From Candidatus Endomicrobium neocapritermitis (GTDB lineage Bacteria; Elusimicrobiota; Endomicrobiia; Endomicrobiales; Endomicrobiaceae): a DNA stretch of 48,239 nt. A program made the position numbers and the translations under genes. Positions 22,928 to 31,629 of this stretch are shown piece by piece. The notes beneath the pieces are model-generated. The model was not told where the DNA came from and did not search any database. It saw only the letters and a list, made by a program, of their open reading frames with translations. Position 1 is the first letter of the stretch, and every line of letters begins with the position of its first letter. The stretch spans positions 1 through 48,239 of the forward strand of contig WRJZ01000033.1 of assembly GCA_009778325.1 (NCBI GenBank), given 5' to 3'.

Positions 22928-24176
22928 CGAAATCTTTGTTTATATATCTCTTGAAGGAAAAGATATTCTTGCCGGCAAGTTATGGTTTCATAACCGTAAA
23001 GGCAGGGAAAGCGCATCTTTTGAATATGATAAAGATTGGTTAAATAACCCTGAACGGTTTGCCTTGGAGCCGGCTTTACAGCTTATGGAAGGTTCTTACC
23101 ATACAAACGATAAACAGCTTTTGTTTGGCGCTATTGGCGATTCTGCGCCTGACCGCTGGGGCAGGCTGCTTATGCGCCGCGCCGAAGCGAAACGCGCATT
23201 AAGTGAAAAAGAAACCGCAAGAACCTTAATGGAAAAAGATTACCTGCTTGGCGTTAATGATGAAACAAGGCAAGGCGCTTTAAGGTTTGCCGAAAACATA
23301 GGCGGACATTTTCTAAAACCTTCTGATAAAAACTCGGTACCGCCGCTTATAGAGCTTCCAAAACTATTATCTGCTTCTGAAAAGTTTTTAAGTTCAAAAG
23401 AAAGCGCGTCGGACTTAAAACTGCTTTTAGCGCCCGGCTCATCTTTGGGCGGCGCAAGACCTAAAGCATCTGTCCGGGATAAAGACGGCTCTTTAGCCAT
23501 TGCAAAGTTTCCATGTAAAGATGACAGCTTAAACATTGTCTTATGGGAAGCGGTTGCGCTGACGCTTGCCAAAACGGCAGGTATCATAACGCCGCAGTGG
23601 CGAATTGAAAATGTGCTTAAAAAACCTGTTCTCATAGAGAAGCGTTTTGACAGAACAAATAAGAGCAGAATACCTTTCCTTTCTTCTATGAGTATGCTTG
23701 GCGCGACAGACAATGAGACACGCAGTTATCTTGAAATAGCTTATGTTATCAGCCAACACGGCTCGCAGCCCAATAAAGATTTGGCAGAACTCTGGAAACG
23801 CATCGTTTTTAACGTGCTGATTTCAAATACCGATGACCATCTCCGCAATCACGGCTTTCTTTATGAACATCAGAAAGGCTGGAAGCTGTCGCCTGTTTAT
23901 GACATTAACCCGACGCCCGCCGTAATAAAGCCAAGAATCTTATCAACAGCTATAGACTTTAATAACAATGAAGCAAGTTTAGATTTGGCTTTATCAGTCA
24001 TAGAAGATTTCAGACTTTCAAAAAAGCAAGCTCATTCTATTATTAAAGATGTTGTAGACGCTGTAGCCAAGTGGAAAAAAATTGCCAAGCAGGCTGGCCT
24101 TAAAGAAAGCGATATTGAAAAGATGTCTTCCGCTTTTGAACATAAAGATTTGGAAAAGGCTAAAAAGCTAATGTAA
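22917..24176 (+). CDS. hipA: HipA-family serine/threonine kinase toxin
   Basis: This 419-residue protein is close to E. coli HipA (440). It has the N-terminal couple-HipA domain, the SSLGGARPK phosphate-loop segment (about residues 175-183), the catalytic NTDDHLRNHG motif (D306/D307) and the metal-binding YDINP motif (D329). HipA phosphorylates glutamyl-tRNA synthetase in E. coli, causing growth arrest and persistence. HipA-type kinases elsewhere use other targets, so the target here is unknown. All key residues are present, so it is probably active. It forms an operon with hipB (11-bp overlap). Confidence 0.9.
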   Translation: MLHNEIFVYISLEGKDILAGKLWFHNRKGRESASFEYDKDWLNNPERFALEPALQLMEGSYHTNDKQLLFGAIGDSAPDRWGRLLMRRAEAKRALSEKETARTLMEKDYLLGVNDETRQGALRFAENIGGHFLKPSDKNSVPPLIELPKLLSASEKFLSSKESASDLKLLLAPGSSLGGARPKASVRDKDGSLAIAKFPCKDDSLNIVLWEAVALTLAKTAGIITPQWRIENVLKKPVLIEKRFDRTNKSRIPFLSSMSMLGATDNETRSYLEIAYVISQHGSQPNKDLAELWKRIVFNVLISNTDDHLRNHGFLYEHQKGWKLSPVYDINPTPAVIKPRILSTAIDFNNNEASLDLALSVIEDFRLSKKQAHSIIKDVVDAVAKWKKIAKQAGLKESDIEKMSSAFEHKDLEKAKKLM

Positions 24177-24192
24177 GGTGATTTCAATATTC

Positions 24193-24220
24193 AGTGACTG
24201 TATTATAATAGTTGTATAAA
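24193..24220 (+). promoter_or_regulatory. Promoter-like border repeat before the YhcG gene
   Basis: This 28-bp segment, containing TATAAT at 24204-24209, resembles the end of the 119-bp repeat and the bases after it (22374-22401; 22 of 28 match). It is followed by AAGATT-GA-AATCTT near 24270, a weak hairpin, and then the gene. No good -35 was seen. Confidence 0.4.
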
Positions 24221-24307
24221 TTTTAATAAGGAACGCTATAAGCCTTTGAATATTGCCGAAATAAATACTTAAGATTGAAATCTTAGGACTTTTAAAGAGG
24301 AAAAACA

Positions 24308-25354
24308 ATGTCAATAAAAAAAGTCAAATTAACGCCTTCAGCCAATAGAAATAATACCTTGCTTTCCGACGCCATAATTAAAATCAAAGAATTAATGGCT
24401 AACTCAAGAAAAGTTATATTGAGCGATATTAACAAGCAAGCCTTAAAAACTTATTGGCAAATAGGACAAATAATTGTAGAGAAAGAACAAGATGGGAAAA
24501 TCAAAGCCCGTTACGGCGATAAACTTTTAATAGAGCTTTCAAAGGAACTTACTCGTCAAATGGGCAGAGGATTTTCCCGCTCAAGTCTTGCAAATATGCG
24601 TTTGTTTTATTTGACATATCCAATTGTCCAATCACTGACTGGACAATTGACTTGGACGCATTATTGTGAACTTTTGACAATAAAAGATAATGATGCTCGC
24701 TCTTTCTATGAGAGAGAATCTATAAACTCAAATTGGTCTGTCAGAGAACTGCAAAGGCAAATAGAAACTTCTCTTTTTGAAAGGCTTCTATTGTCTAACG
24801 GTAAAAATAACAAGCAGAAAGTTTTAGAACTTTCAAAGAAAGGCGTTGAATTAAATCAACCCGAAGCAGTATTAAAAACACCTTTTGTTTTTGAATTTCT
24901 TGGAATTAAAGAAAACAAGCCGATGCTTGAAAAGGAACTTGAATATAAGCTTATAAGGCATCTTGAAGATTTTCTTTTAGAATTAGGACGCGGGTTTATG
25001 TTTGTAGGTTCTCAACAAAGAATAAATATAGGCAAGAATAATTACTATGTTGATATGATATTTTATAATAAAATTTTGAAAGCATATGTTTTAATAGACT
25101 TGAAAATCGGAGATATGAAAGCTGAGTATGCAGGTCAAATGAACCAATATCTAAACTATTACAAAACAGAAGTTAATGAAACAGGCGATAACGCGCCGAT
25201 AGGTATAATTTTATGCAAGGGTGTTAATGACATTGAAGCCGAATACGCTCTTGGCGGTATAAGTAATAAAGTTTATGCTTCAAAATATGTTTATTATATA
25301 CCTGACAAGCAACTGCTTATTAACGAAGTTAAGGCTGTATTAGATGGGAAATAA
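24308..25354 (+). CDS. YhcG-type PD-(D/E)XK nuclease (DUF1016 family)
   Basis: This 348-residue protein has the YhcG/DUF1016 layout. The N-terminal helical domain (about 15-170; TYWQIGQIIVEKE, GRGFSRSSLANMRLFY, LTWTHYCELL) is followed by a C-terminal PD-(D/E)XK nuclease-like domain (about 195-345). That domain has LLELGRGFMFVGSQQ, Asp in YYVDMIFY and a DLK in place of the more usual ELK. The family is common in defence islands and beside restriction-modification genes; its biological role is not settled. AGAGG precedes ATG 24308. It follows hipBA, and a diverged paralogue lies at 45727. Confidence 0.8.
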   Translation: MSIKKVKLTPSANRNNTLLSDAIIKIKELMANSRKVILSDINKQALKTYWQIGQIIVEKEQDGKIKARYGDKLLIELSKELTRQMGRGFSRSSLANMRLFYLTYPIVQSLTGQLTWTHYCELLTIKDNDARSFYERESINSNWSVRELQRQIETSLFERLLLSNGKNNKQKVLELSKKGVELNQPEAVLKTPFVFEFLGIKENKPMLEKELEYKLIRHLEDFLLELGRGFMFVGSQQRINIGKNNYYVDMIFYNKILKAYVLIDLKIGDMKAEYAGQMNQYLNYYKTEVNETGDNAPIGIILCKGVNDIEAEYALGGISNKVYASKYVYYIPDKQLLINEVKAVLDGK

Positions 25355-25459
25355 AACAAATGATATTTATGTCTTTGAAGCTGCCAAAGGAAATTTTACA
25401 CAATCTTCTTGATATTCCCGTCAAAACCAATTATTAGCACCATCTAAAATTAATTTTAA

Positions 25460-25810
25460 TCATTTCTTCTTTCTCTTAAAAATTTTTATTATATCTGGAT
25501 GCCGGCAGTGTTTGGACATGTTAACCTTTTTATCTTTGCTAAAACTTATTTTTTCATTCTTTAGCAGTTTATATTGTCTGTCGATGCCTCCGAATACAAA
25601 AGCCGGAGTAAGCGAACCGTCTTTAAAAACCACTCTGTGACACGGAATGTTTTCAGGGTCGGGGTTAGCGTGCAGCGCGTATCCTACGGCGCGGGACGCT
25701 CTCGGGTTTCCGGCAAGTTTTGAAACTTGCCCGTAGTACATAACATAGCCCCGCGGTATGTTCATAACTATTTCATAAACTTTTTGGTTAAAATTTCTCT
25801 TTTTTTCCAT
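25460..25810 (-). CDS. MGMT-like methylated-DNA--cysteine alkyltransferase domain protein
   Basis: This 116-residue single-domain protein matches the DNA-binding/active-site domain of O6-alkylguanine-DNA alkyltransferases. It has a helix-turn-helix (YYGQVSKLAG), the RASRAVGYAL region and the active-site IPCHRVV with Cys57. Because the Cys is present it is not an ATL (alkyltransferase-like) protein, in which Trp replaces it. The N-terminal domain of Ada/Ogt is absent. It would repair alkylated guanine by transferring the alkyl group to Cys57. ATG 25810 is chosen. A TATAAT only 6 nt upstream and no Shine-Dalgarno suggest a leaderless mRNA. It converges on the YhcG gene. Confidence 0.8.
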   Translation of the reverse strand: MEKKRNFNQKVYEIVMNIPRGYVMYYGQVSKLAGNPRASRAVGYALHANPDPENIPCHRVVFKDGSLTPAFVFGGIDRQYKLLKNEKISFSKDKKVNMSKHCRHPDIIKIFKRKKK

Positions 25811-25816
25811 AAAATT

Positions 25817-25822
25817 ATTATA
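25817..25822 (-). promoter_or_regulatory. -10 box giving a probable leaderless alkyltransferase mRNA
   Basis: On the minus strand TATAAT ends 6 nt before the A of the start codon. Transcription would begin at or within 1-2 nt of the ATG. No Shine-Dalgarno is visible. Confidence 0.45.
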
Positions 25823-25830
25823 CAATATTA

Positions 25831-25910
25831 CATAACGGCAATTACAAATTACTAATTACGAATCAACGACAATAACGGCAACAGCGAACGATAATTGCGA
25901 ATTACAAAAG
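25831..25910 (+). repeat. Degenerate ACGGCAA heptad element
   Basis: ATAACGGCAA is followed by TTACAAA, TTACTAA, TTACGAA and TCAACGA blocks, a second ATAACGGCAA and ATTGCGAATTAC. The inverted arm is lost or decayed. It occupies the divergent spacer between the alkyltransferase and the AsmA-like gene. Confidence 0.65.
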
Positions 25911-25928
25911 CCGGCGGAGACATTTAAA

Positions 25929-28604
25929 ATGAAAAAAATAATGAAATTTGCGGGAATTTTACTTTGTATTGTTTTCGTTGCCGCAATTGTTGCCTTTGTA
26001 GTTCTCAAATCTATATTTACCGAAGAAAAAATCAGGGGTTATATAGATGATGCCGCGAAGACATATTTGGGAAGAGAAGTAAAATATGAAAAGCTTTCCT
26101 TTGCTTTTGTAGGAGTTAATTTAGAAAATTTTTCAATAAGCGAAAACGCGTCTTTTGACAAAGGAACTTTTGCCGAAATCAAAAGGTTTTCCGTAAAAGT
26201 TGAAATTTTTCCTCTTCTGAGAAAAGAAATAAGAGTGAAAAGAATTATTGTAAACGGGCTGGAAATTAAAATTGTCAAAGAAGAAAACAGTAAATATAAT
26301 TTTGACGATATAATACAACGTTTTGAAACTCCTCCGCCAAAAGAAACCGCGAATGATAAAGCCGTGAAAGTATCTAAAACTTCTCAAACATCTCAGGAAA
26401 TAAAACTTCCGAATATTATTCTTAATAAGCTCATTATCAAAAACTCGAATATATTTTATGCTGATTTGCCTGCAAAGTTTGTTTTTTCAATAAATGACAT
26501 AAAGGCTGTAATGGAAGGATTTAATTTCAGCAAAGCTTTTATATGCACTTTGTCTTTAAACCTCGGATATAAAGATGAAAATACTGACGTGAAAATTCCC
26601 GTTGAAGCCGTAATGACGGCGAATCTTAAAAATATGGATATGCCGCAGGCTGATTTTAATATAACTTCATTAAAAATAAGTTTTGAAGATACGAAAATCG
26701 AAGGGAAAGCTTTTGTAAAAAATCTTTCCGACCCTGCTGTAACCGCCGAGGCTGTTCTTTTTTCTTTGAGCAACAATACATTAAAACAATTTAAGAGCGA
26801 ACTTCCGAATTTTACGGTAAACAAAGCGGAATTTGACGCGAAACTTACAATGAGCGATTTCAGGAATGCTGTTGTTAATGTAAGTTCTTTTAATGCCGAA
26901 ATGGAAGATATGAAGATCAGCGGCAAGGCTTCCGCAGTTAACTTTAATGACCTGCAGATATCCGCCGAAGTATCGCTTGTATCTCTCAGCAACAATACTT
27001 TAAGTTATTTCGTAAGCGGCTTGCCGGAATTTGTCGTAACAAAAGCGGATATTAAAGCAAATATTGGCGTTAATGATTTAAGCAAAGCTTCGGTTAATAT
27101 TATTTCCGCCCAGGCTGAAATGGAAGATATGAGAATTAACGCTAAAGCATCCATAAAAAATTTAAAAGCGCCTGAGGCGGACATCGATGCTTCGCTGACT
27201 TCTGTTACAAATAATGCTTTAAAGCATTTTGCGCCGGATCTTCCGGAGTTTTCGATAAGCAAAGCGGATTTTAATTCAAAAATAATTTTGGATTTGGATA
27301 AAAGCGCTGCGCTTTTAAAAAATGCCCAAATAAGCGTTTTGGGTTCTGACTTGAAAATTAACGGGAGTGTAAACTGGGCGAAAGATTTGAAGTATGATTT
27401 AAATGCCGAAGTTAATTTTATACTTGATACTCTACAGCTTATTGTGCCGAAAATGGTAAAAGCTTATGAACCCAAAGGCAGGATAAAAGCCGTTGCTAGG
27501 ATTACTCCCGAAATATTAAAAGCCGACATAAACGCGGAGAACGCGGGCTTTAAATTTGAGCCTGTGTTTGCCGTTGAAAAGATAAATTCAAATATTAAAA
27601 TTGATTCTTTGGACAATATAAAGCTGACAGGATTATCCGGTCTGTTTAACGATAAAAAGTTCGGCGGAAAAGCGGATTATTTAAAATCAAAAAGTTCCGT
27701 AAACATAAACATGAATTTTGACATGGAAGCTTTGGTTTTAAAAGTGTTTCCCGAAAGCGCGGATACGGAATCTTCCGCCGCTTCCGGCAAAAAAACGGAG
27801 CAGACTCCATCTTCAGCGCAACCTTCTGCCGAAGTCAAAAAAACGGGACAGGCTTCGCCTTCTGTGCTGCCTTTAAACCTGACTGCCGATTTAAAAACCG
27901 GCGCGATTCAAATTCCTTACTTTCACTCGAATGAAGGCGCAGTGATTAACATAAAGATGACGGATATAACGGATAAACTTGATAAAGCTAACGGCACAAT
28001 CAAATTCAGCATGGCGTCCGGCAATGTGGATGATGCTGAAAAGCTGGCAAGAGCGCATAAAATAACAAAAATAATGTTTAGCGCTTTGGCTGTCGTGGAT
28101 AAAGCCGGACAAGCGCTGAAGATCGACGCTTTGGCGGGAACCAATAATAAAGAAGGTATCCGCTATGACTCTTTTGAAGGCGATTTAAAATTTACAAACG
28201 GAAAAATGAGCATACAAAAAATGAATTTTATTTCAAAAGCTTTGAGCATAAACATAACCGGAACGAGCGATTTTAAAGCCGATAAACTTGACATGAAGGC
28301 AAGTATTCAGCCTGGGCCAAATAAGCCGATAATTATGAGAATTACCGGCACGCCGTCAAATCCCAAAGGATCTCTGGATATTGCAGGAAGCGTACAGTCT
28401 GTTTTCGGTAAGGAGATAGACGCTTTGATAAACAAAAATAAGAGCAATGCCGAACCCGGCGGCAATACGTCCGGCCAAGCGCAGGCTGAATCATCAACTT
28501 CTGCCGCGCCGGAATCCGAAAAAAACGTAAATCCCGCAGTGACTAATATTTTAAAGTCTTTAGATTCACTTATTAAAAAAGGCGGTAAAGATGCCGGGAA
28601 GTAA
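25929..28604 (+). CDS. AsmA-like / AsmA-family envelope protein
   Basis: This 891-residue protein begins with an N-terminal transmembrane anchor (about residues 5-27) and a long periplasmic beta-rich domain. The start (EEKIRGYIDDAAKTYLGREVKYEKLSF) and the pattern FPLLRKEIRVKRIIVNG are typical of AsmA. AsmA-like proteins are implicated in lipid transport to, and assembly of, the outer membrane. Three tandem units spaced exactly 219 bp (73 residues) apart (Asn-Asn-Thr/Ala-Leu marks at 26769, 26988 and 27207) each repeat an LP-x-F-x-V-x-KA-x-(F/I) core. A Ser/Ala/Pro/Thr linker (about 615-645) and a low-complexity tail follow. GGCGGAGA serves as ribosome-binding site. Presence implies an outer membrane. 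Confidence 0.75.
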   Translation: MKKIMKFAGILLCIVFVAAIVAFVVLKSIFTEEKIRGYIDDAAKTYLGREVKYEKLSFAFVGVNLENFSISENASFDKGTFAEIKRFSVKVEIFPLLRKEIRVKRIIVNGLEIKIVKEENSKYNFDDIIQRFETPPPKETANDKAVKVSKTSQTSQEIKLPNIILNKLIIKNSNIFYADLPAKFVFSINDIKAVMEGFNFSKAFICTLSLNLGYKDENTDVKIPVEAVMTANLKNMDMPQADFNITSLKISFEDTKIEGKAFVKNLSDPAVTAEAVLFSLSNNTLKQFKSELPNFTVNKAEFDAKLTMSDFRNAVVNVSSFNAEMEDMKISGKASAVNFNDLQISAEVSLVSLSNNTLSYFVSGLPEFVVTKADIKANIGVNDLSKASVNIISAQAEMEDMRINAKASIKNLKAPEADIDASLTSVTNNALKHFAPDLPEFSISKADFNSKIILDLDKSAALLKNAQISVLGSDLKINGSVNWAKDLKYDLNAEVNFILDTLQLIVPKMVKAYEPKGRIKAVARITPEILKADINAENAGFKFEPVFAVEKINSNIKIDSLDNIKLTGLSGLFNDKKFGGKADYLKSKSSVNINMNFDMEALVLKVFPESADTESSAASGKKTEQTPSSAQPSAEVKKTGQASPSVLPLNLTADLKTGAIQIPYFHSNEGAVINIKMTDITDKLDKANGTIKFSMASGNVDDAEKLARAHKITKIMFSALAVVDKAGQALKIDALAGTNNKEGIRYDSFEGDLKFTNGKMSIQKMNFISKALSINITGTSDFKADKLDMKASIQPGPNKPIIMRITGTPSNPKGSLDIAGSVQSVFGKEIDALINKNKSNAEPGGNTSGQAQAESSTSAAPESEKNVNPAVTNILKSLDSLIKKGGKDAGK

Positions 28605-28624
28605 AAACAGGAGAAGTTATAATA

Positions 28625-28746
28625 GAGTTCAAAGTTCAGAGTTCAAATTATGTGTTTTCGCAAAGCAAAAACCTGTTACAAGTTTCGCCTTTGGCGAAAC
28701 ACGACATTTGAACTCTGAACTCTAAACTCTGAACTTTGCCGTTAAA
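28625..28746 (+). repeat. Heptad inverted-repeat element (AGTTCAG type) with conserved core
   Basis: The arms at 28625-28648 and 28706-28729 match at 22 of 24 positions after inversion. They consist of AGTTCAR heptamers, and the right end runs into TTTGCCGTTAA. The loop holds a TGTGTTTTCGCAAAG box (28651 onwards) and the palindrome GTTTCGCC-TTT-GGCGAAAC (28682-28700). It lies between the AsmA-like gene and sodC and stops just before the latter's ribosome-binding site. Confidence 0.85.
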
Positions 28747-28760
28747 ACAGGGGGAATTTA

Positions 28761-29285
28761 ATGAAAAAAGTTTTATTTGTATTATCAGCGGTTGTTTTTT
28801 ACTGCGCGTGCGCTTTTGCGGATAAGGTTTCTGTTGATATTTATGAAACAAGCGCTGAATGCAGCGGTAAAAAAATCGGCACTGTAAAAGCGGAAGATTC
28901 GGATAAGGGGCTTGTTCTAAAAGTTAACATAAAAGGCATTCCCGAAGGCGAACACGGATTTCACGTGCATGAACATCCGTCATGCGCGCCTGCCGCAGGT
29001 CCTGACGGAAAAATTGTCGCGGCGCTTGCTGCCGGCGGACATTATGATCCTGATAATACGGGAAAACATCTCGGGCCTTACGGAGAAGGACATAAAGGCG
29101 ATTTGCCGGTTTTGACGGCTGATAAAAAAGGAAAAATCAAACAAACCGTCACAGCTCCGAGGCTTACCGTGGCTGATATTAAAAACCGTTCTATAATGAT
29201 TCACGCAGGCGGAGATAATTATTCGGACGACCCCCTGCCGCTCGGAGGCGGCGGAGCAAGAATTGCATGCGGAGTCGTTAAATAA
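28761..29285 (+). CDS. sodC: Periplasmic Cu,Zn superoxide dismutase
   Basis: This 174-residue protein has a Sec signal peptide (about residues 1-20; a Cys at 17 leaves a lipoprotein variant possible). It carries the copper ligands H68 and H70 in GFHVHEHPSC, the zinc-site GGHYDP, GKHLGP and GHKGDLP segments, and the late IMIHAGGDNYSD histidine. GGGGARIACGV supplies the active-site Arg and the second disulfide Cys. It dismutates superoxide in the periplasm. All metal ligands are present. The GGGGGA ribosome-binding site sits just after the preceding repeat. The stop codon TAA overlaps the next heptad element. Confidence 0.92.
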   Translation: MKKVLFVLSAVVFYCACAFADKVSVDIYETSAECSGKKIGTVKAEDSDKGLVLKVNIKGIPEGEHGFHVHEHPSCAPAAGPDGKIVAALAAGGHYDPDNTGKHLGPYGEGHKGDLPVLTADKKGKIKQTVTAPRLTVADIKNRSIMIHAGGDNYSDDPLPLGGGGARIACGVVK

Positions 29286-29430
29286 CGGCAATTAAGAATT
29301 ACGAATGACGAATTACGAATTAAAGACAATAACGGCAACGAAGAACGGCAATTGTGAATTACAAATAAAAGACTAAAAAGCCTTTTGCCGTTGATTCGTA
29401 ATTCGTCATTCGTAATTCGTAATTGCCGTT
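29284..29430 (+). repeat. Heptad inverted-repeat element (TTACGAA type)
   Basis: The left arm 29284-29320 and right arm 29394-29430 match at 36 of 37 positions after inversion. It starts in the sodC stop codon (TAACGGCAA) and ends TTGCCGTTA immediately before AAAAAGGAG, the ribosome-binding site of the next gene. The loop contains two further ACGGCAA copies and an AAAAGCCTTTT near 29376. Confidence 0.9.
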
Positions 29431-29448
29431 AAAAAGGAGTTTTACATC

Positions 29449-30075
29449 ATGGAAAGAGTATTGTTTTTTGTCATGGTTTTTGCGGTATGCGGATTTACCG
29501 TGGGATGCGGAGAGAAAGCGGCGAAACAAAATGAAATATCCGCCGTAAGAGAAACCGCTGCGGTTGAAAGCGCTCCGGGCGAAGAAATAAGAGAAGTAAG
29601 AATTAACGACATAGGCAATATGCCGTTGCAGGATAACTCAAAATTGGCAGTTAATTCCGAATTTATGATGAAGGTTCTTGAAGACGGTATGCAGCTCGAC
29701 TCAAAAGATTTTGATTTTTACCAAATAGCCTCTTTCAGTAATCACGACAGAAAGGAATTTAAATATTATATGGGTTCATACGTTCAGATATTTGATGATA
29801 TTTCGTCTTTGCTTATTTTGGCCGCGTCGGAACATGAACATATCTGCCGGCTTGTAAATTATGATAAAAACAACAAATATATAGCTTCGCTTATTGTGGG
29901 ATATGACGAGTGGGCAGACAGCTCCAACGGAATCGATTCCGTTATAAACCTTAAAGGCGCGCCGTATTACATAGAGCTTACAAGCCGTTCTGCCGAAACA
30001 AAAGAAATTATAAAGACGGAAGTCCTTGCTTCGGGGAAATTTAACGAAATAAGCAGAATGAATGTCGGACAGTGA
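29449..30075 (+). CDS. Hypothetical lipoprotein
   Basis: This 208-residue protein has a signal peptide ending in a lipobox (FTVGC, Cys20). It is therefore probably lipidated and anchored in the inner or outer membrane. The mature region is mixed alpha/beta and acidic, without a motif that I recognise. It starts at ATG 29449 with AAGGAG upstream. It lies between sodC and cardiolipin synthase, separated from both by repeats. Function unknown. Confidence 0.75.
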   Translation: MERVLFFVMVFAVCGFTVGCGEKAAKQNEISAVRETAAVESAPGEEIREVRINDIGNMPLQDNSKLAVNSEFMMKVLEDGMQLDSKDFDFYQIASFSNHDRKEFKYYMGSYVQIFDDISSLLILAASEHEHICRLVNYDKNNKYIASLIVGYDEWADSSNGIDSVINLKGAPYYIELTSRSAETKEIIKTEVLASGKFNEISRMNVGQ

Positions 30076-30144
30076 AAGGCAATTACAAATTACGAATGGA
30101 GCCTGCCCCCGAAGGTCGTAATCGGGGGAATCAACGGCAATGAC
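30076..30144 (+). repeat. Heptad element interrupted by a GC-rich hairpin
   Basis: AGGCAATTACAAATTACGAAT is followed by a CCCCCGA/TCGGGGG hairpin (30106-30112 and 30122-30128) and then AATCAACGGCAA. The heptad pattern resumes after the hairpin as if the hairpin had been inserted into it. A weak ATTGGG...CCCAAT pair follows at about 30149-30172. Confidence 0.6.
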
Positions 30145-30183
30145 AAATATTGGGTTTCTCAATAGGCCCAATCAGAGGTTTAA

Positions 30184-31629
30184 ATGCATTTTTTATCAAA
30201 TAATGCCGCGCTGGTTTCTTTCGTTATAACGTTTTTCTATCTGACGGTATCCGTAAGCTGCGCAATACACATACTGCTGTATAAAGAAGATATTAAAGGC
30301 GCCATAAGCTGGCTCGGTATAGTTTTTCTTTCGCCTTTTATCGGACCTATTTTATATATTTTTCTCGGTATAAACAGGGTAAGGCGCAAAGCCGTCAGGC
30401 TCAGAAAAAAAGGCGGCATAACGGATAAAATACCGAAAGAAAAGCTTAAAGTGATTGCCGAACAGATGCCGCGCCGGTTTGTACAGTATATGGCGTACGG
30501 GCATAATGTGCATCCGCAGAATTTTGCCGCAGGAAACTCCGTTAAACCTCTTCAAAACGGCACGCAGGCTTATCCTGAAATGGCTGAGGCGATTAAAAAC
30601 GCGAAACATGAAGTTCTTATAGAAAGCTATATATTCGATTATGACTCGGAAACCGAAAAAATTCTTGAAGCTTGTAAAACGGCAATATCAAACGGAGCGT
30701 CGGTAAAAATTCTTGCCGACGGCATCGGCATTATCGGTCCCGGAGCAGCGGCTATTGAACCGGCGCTGAAAAAAATTCAAGGTTTGAAGTACGGTATTTT
30801 CCTTCCGCCGCATATACCCGTCGCGCTGCCTTTTGTTAATATGAGAAATCACAGAAAAATTATGATTGTCGACGGCAATACGGCATTTTTCGGAGGAATG
30901 AATCTGGCTCTTGAAAACACTCTTACGGATGACATGAAAAAAGGGGTCCAGGATATAACTTTTAAGGTTGAAGGGCCCGTAGTAGATCAGATGTCGCAGG
31001 TATTTGAAGACGATTGGGAATTTACAACCGGTAAACCAATGCGCGGATATTCAAAAAATTTGCCTGACAGTCCTAAAGGGAGTATTCCCGGAAGAATAAT
31101 ACCTGACGGTCCGGATAATAAACAGAGGAAAATTGAACTTATAGCTCAGGGCGCGATAAATGCAGCGTCAAAGAAAATCACCATAGTAACGCCTTATTTT
31201 CTTCCTGAAAACAATATTTTAACTTCCATAGAAATGGCCGCGATGAGAGGCGTTGAAGTTGAAATTATAATACCTTCAAAAACCGACAGTATAATTATGG
31301 ACTGGGCTATGGAGCCTAATTTCGCCAAGCTTATTGAAAGAGGAGTAAAAATTTACAAAACCCATCCGCCTTTTGATCACAGCAAATATTTTGTGGTTGA
31401 CGACGCGTGGGTGTTCATAGGTTCGGCAAACTGGGACGTAAGAAGTTTCAGGCTTCATTTTGAGTGCAATATGGAACTTCTAAGCAAAGAACTTGCCGGC
31501 GAACTTATTGCGATTACCGAAAGTAAAAAGAAAAAAGCCAGGACAGCCACAATTGAAAAAAGCAGAAAACTTCACTTTTTAAAAAGAATCAGGAATAATG
31601 CCTGCCGTCTTTTGACGCCGTACTATTAA
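30184..31629 (+). CDS. cls: Cardiolipin synthase (phospholipase D family)
   Basis: This 481-residue protein has two N-terminal transmembrane segments (about 8-30 and 40-62) and two PLD HxKxxxxD motifs: H223/K225/D230 in NHRKIMIVD and H399/K401/D406 in DHSKYFVVD. Length and layout match bacterial ClsA-type cardiolipin synthase, which condenses two phosphatidylglycerols (or a related pair) into cardiolipin at the inner membrane. GAGG precedes ATG 30184 by 5 nt. The stop TAA is the start of the next heptad element (TTAACGGCAA). Confidence 0.9.
   Translation: MHFLSNNAALVSFVITFFYLTVSVSCAIHILLYKEDIKGAISWLGIVFLSPFIGPILYIFLGINRVRRKAVRLRKKGGITDKIPKEKLKVIAEQMPRRFVQYMAYGHNVHPQNFAAGNSVKPLQNGTQAYPEMAEAIKNAKHEVLIESYIFDYDSETEKILEACKTAISNGASVKILADGIGIIGPGAAAIEPALKKIQGLKYGIFLPPHIPVALPFVNMRNHRKIMIVDGNTAFFGGMNLALENTLTDDMKKGVQDITFKVEGPVVDQMSQVFEDDWEFTTGKPMRGYSKNLPDSPKGSIPGRIIPDGPDNKQRKIELIAQGAINAASKKITIVTPYFLPENNILTSIEMAAMRGVEVEIIIPSKTDSIIMDWAMEPNFAKLIERGVKIYKTHPPFDHSKYFVVDDAWVFIGSANWDVRSFRLHFECNMELLSKELAGELIAITESKKKKARTATIEKSRKLHFLKRIRNNACRLLTPYY

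Noticed and set aside
25361-25438. 25-codon ORF after the first YhcG gene (MIFMSLKLPKEIL...)
   Set aside because: It is short, has no Shine-Dalgarno and no family match that I recognise; possibly a decayed fragment.
29284-29430. CRISPR-like array from regular AATTACG repeats
   Set aside because: The unit is 7 bp with no spacers, arms are inverted, and no cas genes are near. The Cas4-like nuclease at 32997 has AddB/RecB-type features but no array.
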